Origin: Rubrivivax sp.
GTDB lineage: Bacteria > Pseudomonadota > Gammaproteobacteria > Burkholderiales > Burkholderiaceae_C
Length of the DNA stretch: 48,093 nucleotides
Direction of reading: 5' to 3'
Assembly: GCA_027485165.1 (NCBI GenBank)
Contig: JAIXRN010000046.1
Location: 1-48,093 of the forward strand
The notes under the pieces: generated by a model
What the model was told of the DNA's origin: nothing
Seen by the model: the letters and a program-made list of their open reading frames with translations, nothing else
Database searches by the model: none
In this document: one piece after another, positions 32,010-39,618 of the stretch
Numbering within the stretch: the stretch's first letter is position 1
Layout of the letters: each line of letters starts with the position of its first letter
Program-made: the position numbers and the translations under genes

Positions 32010-33308
32010 TCAGCCCAGCAGACGGTCGCTGGCCAGCAGGCTGGTGATGTCCTCGCGCTGGCGCACCAGATACGGCTGGCCTTTCACCAGCATCACCTCA
32101 GCCGCCCGCGGCCGGGTGTTGTAGTTGCTGGCCATGCTCATGCCGTAAGCGCCGGCCGACAGCAAGGCCAGCACGTCGCCTGGCTGCACAGCCAGGGCGC
32201 GTTCGCGGCCCAGCCAGTCGCCGCTTTCGCACACCGGGCCCACGACGTCCCACACCGGGGCTGGCGCATCGCGCAACACACAGGGTTCGATCTGCATCCA
32301 GGCTTCGTACATGGCCGGGCGCAACATGTCGTTCATCGCGGCGTCGACGATGCAGAAGTTCTTGCCGCCGCTGCCGTCTTCCGCGCCGGGTTTGAGCACC
32401 AGCACTTCGGTCAGCAGCACACCGGCATTGCCCACCAGGCTGCGGCCGGGTTCGAACAGCAGTTCGCGATGGCCATGGCCACGCTCGTCCAGCCGCTGCA
32501 GCAGGGCCGACACCAGCACGTCGGCCTGCGGCGGGGCTTCGTCGCTGTAGGTGATGCCTAGGCCGCCGCCGACGTCGACATGGTGGATGGGAATGCCCGC
32601 CGCTTCGACCTGTTCGACCAGGTCCAGCAGCCGGTCCAGGGCGTCCAGGAAGGGCGCGACCTGGGTGATCTGCGAACCGATGTGGCAGTCGATGCCCACC
32701 ACCTGCAGCCCGGGCAGGCTGGCGGCGTGGCGGTAGGCGGCCAGTGCCTGGGCGTGGGCGACGCCGAACTTGTTGTCCTTCAGCCCGGTGCTGATGTAGG
32801 GGTGGGTGCCGGCATCGACGTCGGGGTTGACGCGCAGGCTGACCGGCGCGCGCCGGTCCAGCGACAGGGCCACGGCGTTCAGCGTGTCCAGCTCGGCCGT
32901 GCTTTCGACGTTGAAGCAGCGCACGCCCGTGGGGCTGCAGGTCAGGGCCTGGCGCATCTCGGCCGGGGTCTTGCCCACACCAGAAAACACCACGCGCGAC
33001 GGGTCGCCGCCGGCAGCCAGCACGCGTGCCAGTTCGCCGCCGCTGACGATGTCGAAGCCGCAGCCAGCGCGCGCGAACGTCTGCAGCACGGCCAGGCTGG
33101 AATTGGCCTTCATCGCATAGCAGACCAGGTGCCGCCGGCCCACCAGCGCGCGCTCGTAAGCGGCCAGCGCGTCCAGCATCGCGGCCTGGGAATAGACATA
33201 GAGCGGCGTGCCGAAGTCGCGCGCCAGCGCCGCCAGGTCGACGCCGTCCAGCTGCAGGCTGGCGCCACGGCGGGCCAGGTGCGGGGCGCCGGGCAGGGTC
33301 GTGCTCAT
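32010..33308 (-). CDS. lysA: Diaminopimelate decarboxylase LysA
   Basis: Final step of lysine synthesis, a fold-type III PLP enzyme of the cytoplasm. The 432-residue protein has the PLP lysine K67 in VCYAMKANSSLAV, FDIVSGGELARVLAAG, and the GIDCHIGSQIT and HHVDVGGGLGITY loops. The substrate-site FEPGRSLVGNAG and GPVCESGDWLGRERAL (active-site Cys) follow. The start ATG overlaps the stop of the small lipoprotein gene by four bases. Confidence 0.96.
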   Translation of the reverse strand: MSTTLPGAPHLARRGASLQLDGVDLAALARDFGTPLYVYSQAAMLDALAAYERALVGRRHLVCYAMKANSSLAVLQTFARAGCGFDIVSGGELARVLAAGGDPSRVVFSGVGKTPAEMRQALTCSPTGVRCFNVESTAELDTLNAVALSLDRRAPVSLRVNPDVDAGTHPYISTGLKDNKFGVAHAQALAAYRHAASLPGLQVVGIDCHIGSQITQVAPFLDALDRLLDLVEQVEAAGIPIHHVDVGGGLGITYSDEAPPQADVLVSALLQRLDERGHGHRELLFEPGRSLVGNAGVLLTEVLVLKPGAEDGSGGKNFCIVDAAMNDMLRPAMYEAWMQIEPCVLRDAPAPVWDVVGPVCESGDWLGRERALAVQPGDVLALLSAGAYGMSMASNYNTRPRAAEVMLVKGQPYLVRQREDITSLLASDRLLG

Positions 33309-33499
33309 CGCGCGGCCGATGCCGCCGGGGCCGGGGTGGGGGCGGGGGCGGGGGCGGCCGCAGCGGGCGGCTCCGGCAGGGTCAGCGGCCCTTTCTGCCC
33401 GCAGGCCGCCGCCAGCAGAAGGGCCAGCCCTGTTGCCGTCATGGCGGCCATTCGGCGCCCGAAGGCCGCCGCTACACTCGATTTCGACACTTGACGCAT
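33305..33499 (-). CDS. lptM: LptM-like small lipoprotein (YifL family)
   Basis: A 64-residue lipoprotein with lipobox ALLLAAAC followed by GQKGPLTLPEPP, the signature of the LptM/YifL family. In enterobacteria LptM assists maturation of the LptDE lipopolysaccharide translocon at the outer membrane. A Pro/Ala-repeat tail (PAPAPTPAPA) follows. Start ATG at 33499 gives an n-region with Arg and Lys; internal ATGs at 33451 and 33442 would give shorter signals. Upstream of lysA with ATGA overlap and divergent from cyaY, the same neighbourhood as cyaY-yifL in E. coli. Confidence 0.82.
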   Translation of the reverse strand: MRQVSKSSVAAAFGRRMAAMTATGLALLLAAACGQKGPLTLPEPPAAAAPAPAPTPAPAASAAR

Positions 33500-33512
33500 C
33501 GGCCAGATTCTA
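33466..33512. promoter_or_regulatory. Overlapping divergent lptM/cyaY promoter region
   Basis: TACACT at 33472-33477 is a fair plus-strand -10 for cyaY but lies inside lptM. TAGAAT at 33512-33507 on the minus strand is a -10-like element only seven bases before the lptM ATG, which would make its mRNA almost leaderless. No clear -35 was seen on either strand. Confidence 0.3.
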
Positions 33513-33875
33513 ATGAGCAGCCCTCCCGCACCACCTGCAGTCCCCACCCCGCTGAGCGACGCCGACTACCAGCGCGAAACCCAGGCCCTGCTGGCGCGCG
33601 TTGAAGCCCAGGCCGACCGCTGGCTGCAGGACGACGTGATCGACATCGACACTCACCGCACGGGCGGCCTGCTGGAACTGAGCCTGCCCAACGGCAGCAA
33701 GCTGATCATCAATACCCAGCCCCCGCTGCAGGAAGTGTGGCTGGCCGCGCGCGGCGGTGGCTTCCACTTCAAATGGGGCGGTGGCGCCTGGCGCGACACG
33801 CGCGACGGCGGTGAATTCCTGGCGGTGCTATCGCAGCACGCCAGCCTGCAGGCGGGCAAGCCGCTGCAGTTCTAG
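33513..33875 (+). CDS. cyaY: Iron-sulphur cluster assembly protein CyaY (bacterial frataxin)
   Basis: CyaY binds iron and modulates IscS activity in cluster assembly. The 120-residue protein has LSDADYQRETQALLARVEAQ (acidic helix 1), DDVIDIDTHRTGGLLELSLP, and the conserved beta strands KLIINTQPPLQEVWLAARGG and GFHFKWGGGAWRDTRDG. A short Pro-rich N-terminal extension (residues 1-13) is added. Its TAG overlaps the convergent mrcA TAG on the other strand within a single CTAG. Thirteen bases separate its ATG from the divergent lptM ATG. Confidence 0.95.
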   Translation: MSSPPAPPAVPTPLSDADYQRETQALLARVEAQADRWLQDDVIDIDTHRTGGLLELSLPNGSKLIINTQPPLQEVWLAARGGGFHFKWGGGAWRDTRDGGEFLAVLSQHASLQAGKPLQF

Positions 33876-36235
33876 CGCCTGAAAAGATCCAGGATGCTGC
33901 TGCGCTCTTCTTCCGTGGGCGGCTGGGGCACCACGTCTTCCAGGCCCACGCTTGCCACGCCCCGGCCTTCGCTGAATTCCTCGAAGGTCCAGTAGCTGCC
34001 CACCTGCACCACGCCTGGGGGTGGGCTGATCTCGGCCACGTCCACGCCCTTGAGCACATGCTGCATCAGTTCGATCCACACCGGCAGGGCCAGGCCACCG
34101 CCGGTTTCGCGGTCGCCCAGCTTGCGCGGGGTGTCGTAGCCGATCCAGACCACGCCCACCACGCCGGGCTGATAGCCCGCGAACCAGGCGTCCATCGAAT
34201 CGTTGGTGGTGCCGGTCTTGCCGTACAGGTCGGGCCGCTTCAGCGTGCCCTGGGCGCGGGCGGCCGTGCCTGAACGCGTCACTTCCTGCAGCAGGGTGCT
34301 CATCACGAAGGCATTGCGCGCGCTCAGGGTGCGCTGGCTCTCGTCGGGTGCGCGCGGCGGGGTGTCCAGCAGCACGCGGCCCTTGGCGTCGGTGATGCGC
34401 GTGATGAGCTGGGGCGTGACGTGGAAGCCACCGTTGGCAAACACCGCGTAGGCCGTGGCCATCTGCATGGGCGTGACCGAGCCCGCGCCCAGCGCGGTCG
34501 TCAGGTAGGCCGGGTGCTTGCTGCGTTCGAAGCCAAAGTTTTCCAGCCAGCCTTGCGCGAAGTCGACCCCAGCGGACTGCATGACGCGGATCGACACCAT
34601 GTTCTTGGACTTTGCCAGTGCGGTCTGCAGCGGCATGGGCCCTTCGAACTTGCCGTCGTAGTTCTTCGGCTCCCAGGGCTGGCTGCCGGTGGTGCCGGCG
34701 CTGAAGAACAGCGGCGCGTCGTTGACGATGGTGCCGGGCGTGAAGCCCTTTTCCAGCGCGGCCGAATAGATGAAGGGCTTGAAGCTGGACCCGGGCTGCC
34801 GCCAGGCCTGGGTGACGTGGTTGAACTTGTTCTTGCCGAAATCGAAGCCGCCCACCAGGGCGCGAACGCTGCCGTTGCGCGGGTCCAGCGCCACCAGAGC
34901 GCCTTCGACCTCGGGCTGCTGCGTCAGCGTCCATTCGCCTTTGTTGAAGCGCGGCGTGCGGTAAGCCCGCACGATCGCCCCGCGGCGGATCTGCACCTTG
35001 GGCGGCGCCTTGTCGGCCAGGCCGGAAGTGACCGGCTTCAGGCCGTCGCCAGTGATGGTGATGCTGTCGCCCGACTGCAGCATCGCCACCACCTTGCGCG
35101 GCGACGCTTCCAGCACCACGGCCGCGCGCAGGTCGTCCTGGTCGGGGCGCTCGGCCAGGGCTTCGGCCACGCGGGTGTCCAGCAGCGCCAGGTCGGCGGG
35201 CAGGTCGACATAGGCTTCGGGGCCGCGGTAGACCTGGCGCAGTTCGTAGTCCATCAGGCCGCGGCGCAGTGCGCGGTAGGCCACCATCTGGTCGACGGCG
35301 TTGACGCTGACGTAGACGTTCAGCCCGCGCGAATAGGCTTCCTCGCCGTACTGGGCAAACACCAGCTGGCGCGCCGTTTCAGCCACGAATTCGGCGTGCA
35401 CCGCGGCTTCGGTGGGTGTGCGGTAGCGCAGCACCTCGGCCAGCGCCGCCTCGTGCTGGGCTTCGGTGATGAAGCCGGTCTCGAACATGCGGTCGATGAT
35501 GTAGCGCTGCCGGATGGTGGCGCGCTTGGGGTTCGAGATCGGGTTGTAGGCCGATGGCGCCTTGGGCAGCCCCGCCAGCATCGCGGCCTCGGCCACCGTC
35601 ACGTCCTTCAGCTTCTTGCCGAAGTAGACCTCGGCGGCAGCGGCAAAGCCGTTGGCGCGCTGCCCCAGGAAGATCTGGTTCATGTAGAGCTCGAGGATCT
35701 GGTCCTTGCTGAGCAGGCTCTCGATCTTCAGCGCCAGCAGGATCTCGTAGATCTTGCGCGTGAAGGTCTTCTCGGTCGACAGGTAGAAGTTGCGCGCCAC
35801 CTGCATCGTGATGGTGGAAGCGCCCTGGCTGCGCGCGTCGCGCAGGTTTTCCAGCGCTGCGCGGGCCACGCCCTTGTAGTCGACGCCGCCGTGCTGATAG
35901 AAGCGCGCGTCTTCGGCCGCCAGCACGGCGTCCTTCATGACCTGGGGCACTTCGGCGATGGGCACGAAGGTGCGCCGTTCCTCGCCAAATTCACCCAGGG
36001 GCTGGCCGTCGGACGAATACACGCGCAGCGGCAGCTTCGGGCGGTAGTCCGTCATGCTGCTGATTTCCGGCAGGTTCGGGTAGGCCACCGCCAGCGCCAG
36101 CGCCACCATACACAGCAGCCCCAGCAGCGCGGCCAGCGCCCCGCCCAGTAGCCAGGCCAGCCCGCGCGCAGGCAGGCGCAGCCAGGCGGGCAGCGGGCCT
36201 AGGCCGGTTTCTGGCGGGGGGGCGGCGGGGCTCAA
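33872..36235 (-). CDS. mrcA: Penicillin-binding protein 1A (bifunctional PG glycosyltransferase/transpeptidase)
   Basis: Class A PBP that polymerises and cross-links peptidoglycan. The 787-residue protein has a cytoplasmic Pro-rich start and a TM helix at about residues 27-52. The GT51 domain has catalytic E108 in EDARFYQHGGVDY and GASTITMQVARNFYLS. A PBP1A OB-like insert follows, then the transpeptidase with serine S483 in GSSFK (Lys486), SKN and KTGTT. The only upstream in-frame start is TTG at 36235, next to a C7 run; no ATG is in frame before residue 43. It is divergent from pilM, the ponA-pilM order usual in proteobacteria. Confidence 0.94.
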   Translation of the reverse strand: MSPAAPPPETGLGPLPAWLRLPARGLAWLLGGALAALLGLLCMVALALAVAYPNLPEISSMTDYRPKLPLRVYSSDGQPLGEFGEERRTFVPIAEVPQVMKDAVLAAEDARFYQHGGVDYKGVARAALENLRDARSQGASTITMQVARNFYLSTEKTFTRKIYEILLALKIESLLSKDQILELYMNQIFLGQRANGFAAAAEVYFGKKLKDVTVAEAAMLAGLPKAPSAYNPISNPKRATIRQRYIIDRMFETGFITEAQHEAALAEVLRYRTPTEAAVHAEFVAETARQLVFAQYGEEAYSRGLNVYVSVNAVDQMVAYRALRRGLMDYELRQVYRGPEAYVDLPADLALLDTRVAEALAERPDQDDLRAAVVLEASPRKVVAMLQSGDSITITGDGLKPVTSGLADKAPPKVQIRRGAIVRAYRTPRFNKGEWTLTQQPEVEGALVALDPRNGSVRALVGGFDFGKNKFNHVTQAWRQPGSSFKPFIYSAALEKGFTPGTIVNDAPLFFSAGTTGSQPWEPKNYDGKFEGPMPLQTALAKSKNMVSIRVMQSAGVDFAQGWLENFGFERSKHPAYLTTALGAGSVTPMQMATAYAVFANGGFHVTPQLITRITDAKGRVLLDTPPRAPDESQRTLSARNAFVMSTLLQEVTRSGTAARAQGTLKRPDLYGKTGTTNDSMDAWFAGYQPGVVGVVWIGYDTPRKLGDRETGGGLALPVWIELMQHVLKGVDVAEISPPPGVVQVGSYWTFEEFSEGRGVASVGLEDVVPQPPTEEERSSILDLFRR

Positions 36236-36670
36236 GGCATCAAATCGGGTGTGGGTGCAGCCATTCTGGCTGAAACGCAGCCGTCACAGTCGCCTGGCCC
36301 TGCCCCCCGCAGACGCCCGCGCTGCAGGCTGCGAAGCGCGAACTTGTCCACGTTCGGGCGCAGCGCGGCAGCCATGTCGCTGCTTTGCGTACCAAAGGCC
36401 TTGGCGGGCGGGCCGCAAAGCGGCTAAAAGCCCGTCTGCAACATCGCCGGCACGCTGCGCCGGCCTGGCCTGCACCGCCGCTGGGGTGGCGCCGGCCAGG
36501 TAGGAGACGGCAGGCGGAGATGGCAGGGCTTGCGCCCTGTATTTCGGCGGTTAACAAGACCTTTACTGCTAGCATTCAACTGGTTTCTTAACAAGCCCGC
36601 GTCTCGATGAGACCAGGCATGGATGGAAACATCGTCAGAGATTCATCCAATTGGCCGGGGAGCATTCGAG
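36236..36670. promoter_or_regulatory. mrcA/pilM divergent intergenic region
   Basis: These 435 bases hold no gene. The right part is distinctly AT-richer (about 36540-36600) and contains TTAACAAG twice, at 36551-36558 and 36588-36595. TTAACA at 36551 resembles a -35 but no -10 sits at proper spacing. A pil operon promoter probably lies here. GGGGAG at 36657-36662 is the ribosome-binding site for the TTG start of pilM. Confidence 0.45.
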
Positions 36671-37750
36671 TTGAGTTTTCTGGACGCATTGCTGGGCCGC
36701 AAGCACCCGCCGATGATCGGCCTGGACATCAGTTCATCCAGCGTCAAGCTGGTTGAACTCGGGCAGACCAGTTCGGGGGAATTCGTTCTCGAACGCTTCG
36801 CTTCCGAACCCTTCGAGAAGGGTTGGATCACGGACGGCCAGATCGAGAAATTCGACGAGGTGGCCGACGCCGTCAAGCGTGTGGTCAGCAAAAGCGGCAC
36901 GCGCAGCAAGCAGGTCGTGATGGCCATGCCCCAGTCGGCCGTGATCACCAAGAAAATCATGCTGCCGGCCGGCTTGCGTGAAGAAGAAATGGAACTGCAG
37001 GTCGAATCCGAGGCCAACCAGTACATCCCGTTTTCACTCGACGAAGTCAGCCTGGACTTCTACGTCATGGGCAACAGCCCCACGTCCGCGGGCGACGTGG
37101 AAGTGTTGATCGCCGCCAGCCGCAAGGACCGCGTGCAGGACCGCCAGGGCCTGGCCGAAGCCGCAGGCCTGAAGCCGGTCGTGCTGGACATTGAATCGCA
37201 CGCCTCACGCCTAGCCATGGGCCGCATTGTCAAGGGCCTGCCGAATGAAGGCCGCGACGCCCTGGTGGCGCTGTTCGAGATCGGCGCCGACACCACCAGC
37301 CTGAAGGTGCTGCGCGACGACGAAATGCTCTACGACCGCGACCAGGCTTTCGGCGGCAGCCAGCTGACCCAGCTGATCAGCCGCCAGTACGGATTCAGCT
37401 TCGAAGAAGCTGAAGCCAAGAAGCTCAACGGCGACCTGCCGGAAGACTATGACACCGCCATCCTGGCGCCTTTTGTGGACAGCCTGAGCCAGGAGATCGG
37501 CCGCGCGCTGCAGTATTTTTTCACCAGCACGCCGCACCACAAGGTGCATTACGTGATGCTGGCCGGCGGCACCGCCACGCTGCCCGGCCTGAAGGACCGT
37601 GTGACCGACCTGACCGGCTTCGCGTCCAGCGTCGTGAACCCTTTCGAACACATGCAGCTCGGCTCCGCCGTGCGTGAAAGCCGTGTGCGACGCGAAGCGC
37701 CGTCGTACCTGACGGCCTGCGGGCTGGCCATGCGGAGGTTCCTGCAGTGA
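36671..37750 (+). CDS. pilM: Type IV pilus assembly protein PilM
   Basis: PilM is an actin-like cytoplasmic protein that binds the PilN N-terminus and links the pilus alignment complex to the motors. The 359-residue protein has GLDISSSSVKLVELG (phosphate 1), KQVVMAMPQSAVITKKIMLP, FEIGADTTSLKVL (phosphate 2) and VMLAGGTATLPGL (adenosine). A TTG at 36671 was chosen over an ATG at 36623. It gives the family start MSFLDALLGRKHPPMIGLD and is preceded eight bases upstream by GGGGAG. The stop overlaps pilN by GTGA. Confidence 0.94.
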   Translation: MSFLDALLGRKHPPMIGLDISSSSVKLVELGQTSSGEFVLERFASEPFEKGWITDGQIEKFDEVADAVKRVVSKSGTRSKQVVMAMPQSAVITKKIMLPAGLREEEMELQVESEANQYIPFSLDEVSLDFYVMGNSPTSAGDVEVLIAASRKDRVQDRQGLAEAAGLKPVVLDIESHASRLAMGRIVKGLPNEGRDALVALFEIGADTTSLKVLRDDEMLYDRDQAFGGSQLTQLISRQYGFSFEEAEAKKLNGDLPEDYDTAILAPFVDSLSQEIGRALQYFFTSTPHHKVHYVMLAGGTATLPGLKDRVTDLTGFASSVVNPFEHMQLGSAVRESRVRREAPSYLTACGLAMRRFLQ

Positions 37751-38382
37751 TCCTGATCAACCTGCTGCCGCACCGCGAAGAAAAGCGCCGGCAGCGCAAG
37801 CGCGCGTTCTTTGTCGGCCTGGGTGCGTTTGCGCTGGCCGGCGCAGGCATTGGCCTGGTCTGGTATTCGGTGTTGCAGCAGATGACGTCTGCACAGCAGG
37901 CGCGCAACCAGTTCCTGCAGGCCGAGATCGCCCGGCTCGATTCGCAGATCAAGGACATTGCCACGCTGCGCCAGGAAATCGAGGCGCTGAAGGCGCGGCA
38001 AAAGGCCGTGGAAGACCTGCAGACCGACCGCAACACACCCATCCACCTGCTGGACGAACTCGTCAAGCAGACCCCCGAGGGCGTGTTCCTGACCAGCATC
38101 AAACAGACTGGGCAGGTGGTGGCCGTCACCGGTGTAGCGCAGACCAACGAACGCGTGAGTGAATTCCTTCGCAACGCCCTTTACAACTCGCCCTGGCTGG
38201 AAAAGCCGGAGCTGGTCGAAATCAAGGTGGCTACCGTGGCCGCTGCCACTGCTGACCGCGAACAGCGGCGCCTGTTCGACTTCTCGATGCGTCTCAACCT
38301 GAAGCGCCCGCAGGCCCCGACGGCCGCCGAGGGCGCCGTTCCAGCCGCGTCGGCCCCCGCCAGCCAGGCCAAGGGAACCTGA
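37747..38382 (+). CDS. pilN: Type IV pilus assembly protein PilN
   Basis: Bitopic inner-membrane protein of the pilus alignment complex. The PilM-binding INLLPHREEKRR motif is at the N-terminus. The transmembrane helix (AFFVGLGAFALAGAGIGLVW) follows, then a coiled coil (about residues 50-95) and a periplasmic ferredoxin-like domain with TPEGVFLTSIKQTGQVVAVT and NERVSEFLRNALYNSPWL. Starts with GTG overlapping the pilM stop. Length is 211 residues. A Pro/Ala-rich tail follows. Confidence 0.94.
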   Translation: MILINLLPHREEKRRQRKRAFFVGLGAFALAGAGIGLVWYSVLQQMTSAQQARNQFLQAEIARLDSQIKDIATLRQEIEALKARQKAVEDLQTDRNTPIHLLDELVKQTPEGVFLTSIKQTGQVVAVTGVAQTNERVSEFLRNALYNSPWLEKPELVEIKVATVAAATADREQRRLFDFSMRLNLKRPQAPTAAEGAVPAASAPASQAKGT

Positions 38383-38383
38383 A

Positions 38384-39082
38384 ATGGCCACCAAGACCCC
38401 CGCCGCCAATATCGACATCAGCGCCCTGGTCGAACAGTTCGCTTCCCAGTTCCGTGGGCTGGACATGAAGGAACCCGGCCAGTGGCCGGTGCTGCCGAAG
38501 CTGGCACTGTGGCTGCTGGCCGCCACCTTGGTGGTGGTGCTGGCCTGGTTCCTGGTGCTGTCCACCGCCGCCGAAGAACTGGAAGCCGAACGCGGCCAAG
38601 AGCCCGCGCTGAAGGACCAGTACCGCAACCGGCTGGCCCAGGCCGTCAACCTGACCGAACTGCGCAAGCAGAAGCTGCAGGTGCAGGAATACGTCACCCA
38701 GCTGGAAAAGCAGCTGCCCGGCAAAGCCGACATGGACGCCCTGCTGTCCGACATCAACCAGGCCGGTCTGGGCCGTGGGCTGCAGTTTGAACTGTTCCGC
38801 CCGGGCCAGGTGCAGGTGAAGGACTACTACGCCGAACTGCCGATCACCATCCGCGTCAGCGGCCGGTACCACGACATCGGCGCGTTTGCGGCCGACGTGG
38901 CAAACCTCTCTCGCATCGTGACACTGCAGAACGTGGCCATCGCCCCGCTGGGAACGCGTGACGCCAATGGGCTGCTGGCCATGGACGCCACGGCCCACAC
39001 CTACCGCTACCTGGACGCCACCGAAATCAACGAACAGCGCGACGCCAAGGCCAAGGCTGCCGCCACGGGGGCCAAGCCATGA
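38384..39082 (+). CDS. pilO: Type IV pilus assembly protein PilO
   Basis: Partner of PilN in the inner-membrane alignment complex. The 232-residue protein has one transmembrane helix (LALWLLAATLVVVLAWFLVL), a coiled coil and a periplasmic domain with QLPGKADMDALLSDINQAGL, FRPGQVQVKDYYAELPITIR and SGRYHDIGAFAADVANLSRI, all typical. It starts two bases after pilN stops; its own stop overlaps pilP by four bases. Confidence 0.95.
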   Translation: MATKTPAANIDISALVEQFASQFRGLDMKEPGQWPVLPKLALWLLAATLVVVLAWFLVLSTAAEELEAERGQEPALKDQYRNRLAQAVNLTELRKQKLQVQEYVTQLEKQLPGKADMDALLSDINQAGLGRGLQFELFRPGQVQVKDYYAELPITIRVSGRYHDIGAFAADVANLSRIVTLQNVAIAPLGTRDANGLLAMDATAHTYRYLDATEINEQRDAKAKAAATGAKP

Positions 39083-39618
39083 TGGCGCGCGACCTGGGCC
39101 GCAGGGCCGGCCCGTTGCTGGTGGCCGCGCTTCTGGCTGGGTGCGGCGCCGGCACCGACGAACTGCAGACCTGGATGGAACAGCAGCGGCGCGAAGTCAA
39201 GCCGAACGTGACGCCGCTGCAGGCGCCGAAAAAATTCGATCCCCAGCCGTATCAGGCAGCCACGGGCGTGGAGCCTTTCAGCAACCAGAAGCTGACGGTG
39301 GCCATCCGCCAGGAATCGCGCCAGCCCAGTTCGCTGCTGTCAGCCGAACTCAACCGCCGCAAGGAACCCCTGGAGTCCTATCCCTTGGACAGCATGAGCA
39401 TGGTGGGCAGCGTGGCCCGCGGAAGCCGGCCCTTTGCGCTGCTGCGCGTGGACAACCTGCTCTACCAGGTGAAGGTAGGCGACTACCTGGGCCAGAACTA
39501 CGGCCGCATCACCCAAATTTCTGAAACCGAAGTCAGCCTGCGCGAAATCGTCCAGGACGCAGCAGGCGAATGGATCGAGCGCCCGGCCACCCTGCAATTG
39601 CAGGAGCGCGCACGATGA
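39079..39618 (+). CDS. pilP: Type IV pilus lipoprotein PilP
   Basis: Lipoprotein that couples PilN/PilO to the PilQ secretin. The lipobox is LLAGC near residue 22. The disordered N-terminal region binds PilNO. The C-terminal beta-sandwich includes LESYPLDSMSMVGSVARGSR, PFALLRVDNLLYQVKVGDYL and GQNYGRITQISETEVSLREI. Length is 179 residues. Overlaps pilO and pilQ by four bases each. Confidence 0.95.
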   Translation: MMARDLGRRAGPLLVAALLAGCGAGTDELQTWMEQQRREVKPNVTPLQAPKKFDPQPYQAATGVEPFSNQKLTVAIRQESRQPSSLLSAELNRRKEPLESYPLDSMSMVGSVARGSRPFALLRVDNLLYQVKVGDYLGQNYGRITQISETEVSLREIVQDAAGEWIERPATLQLQERAR

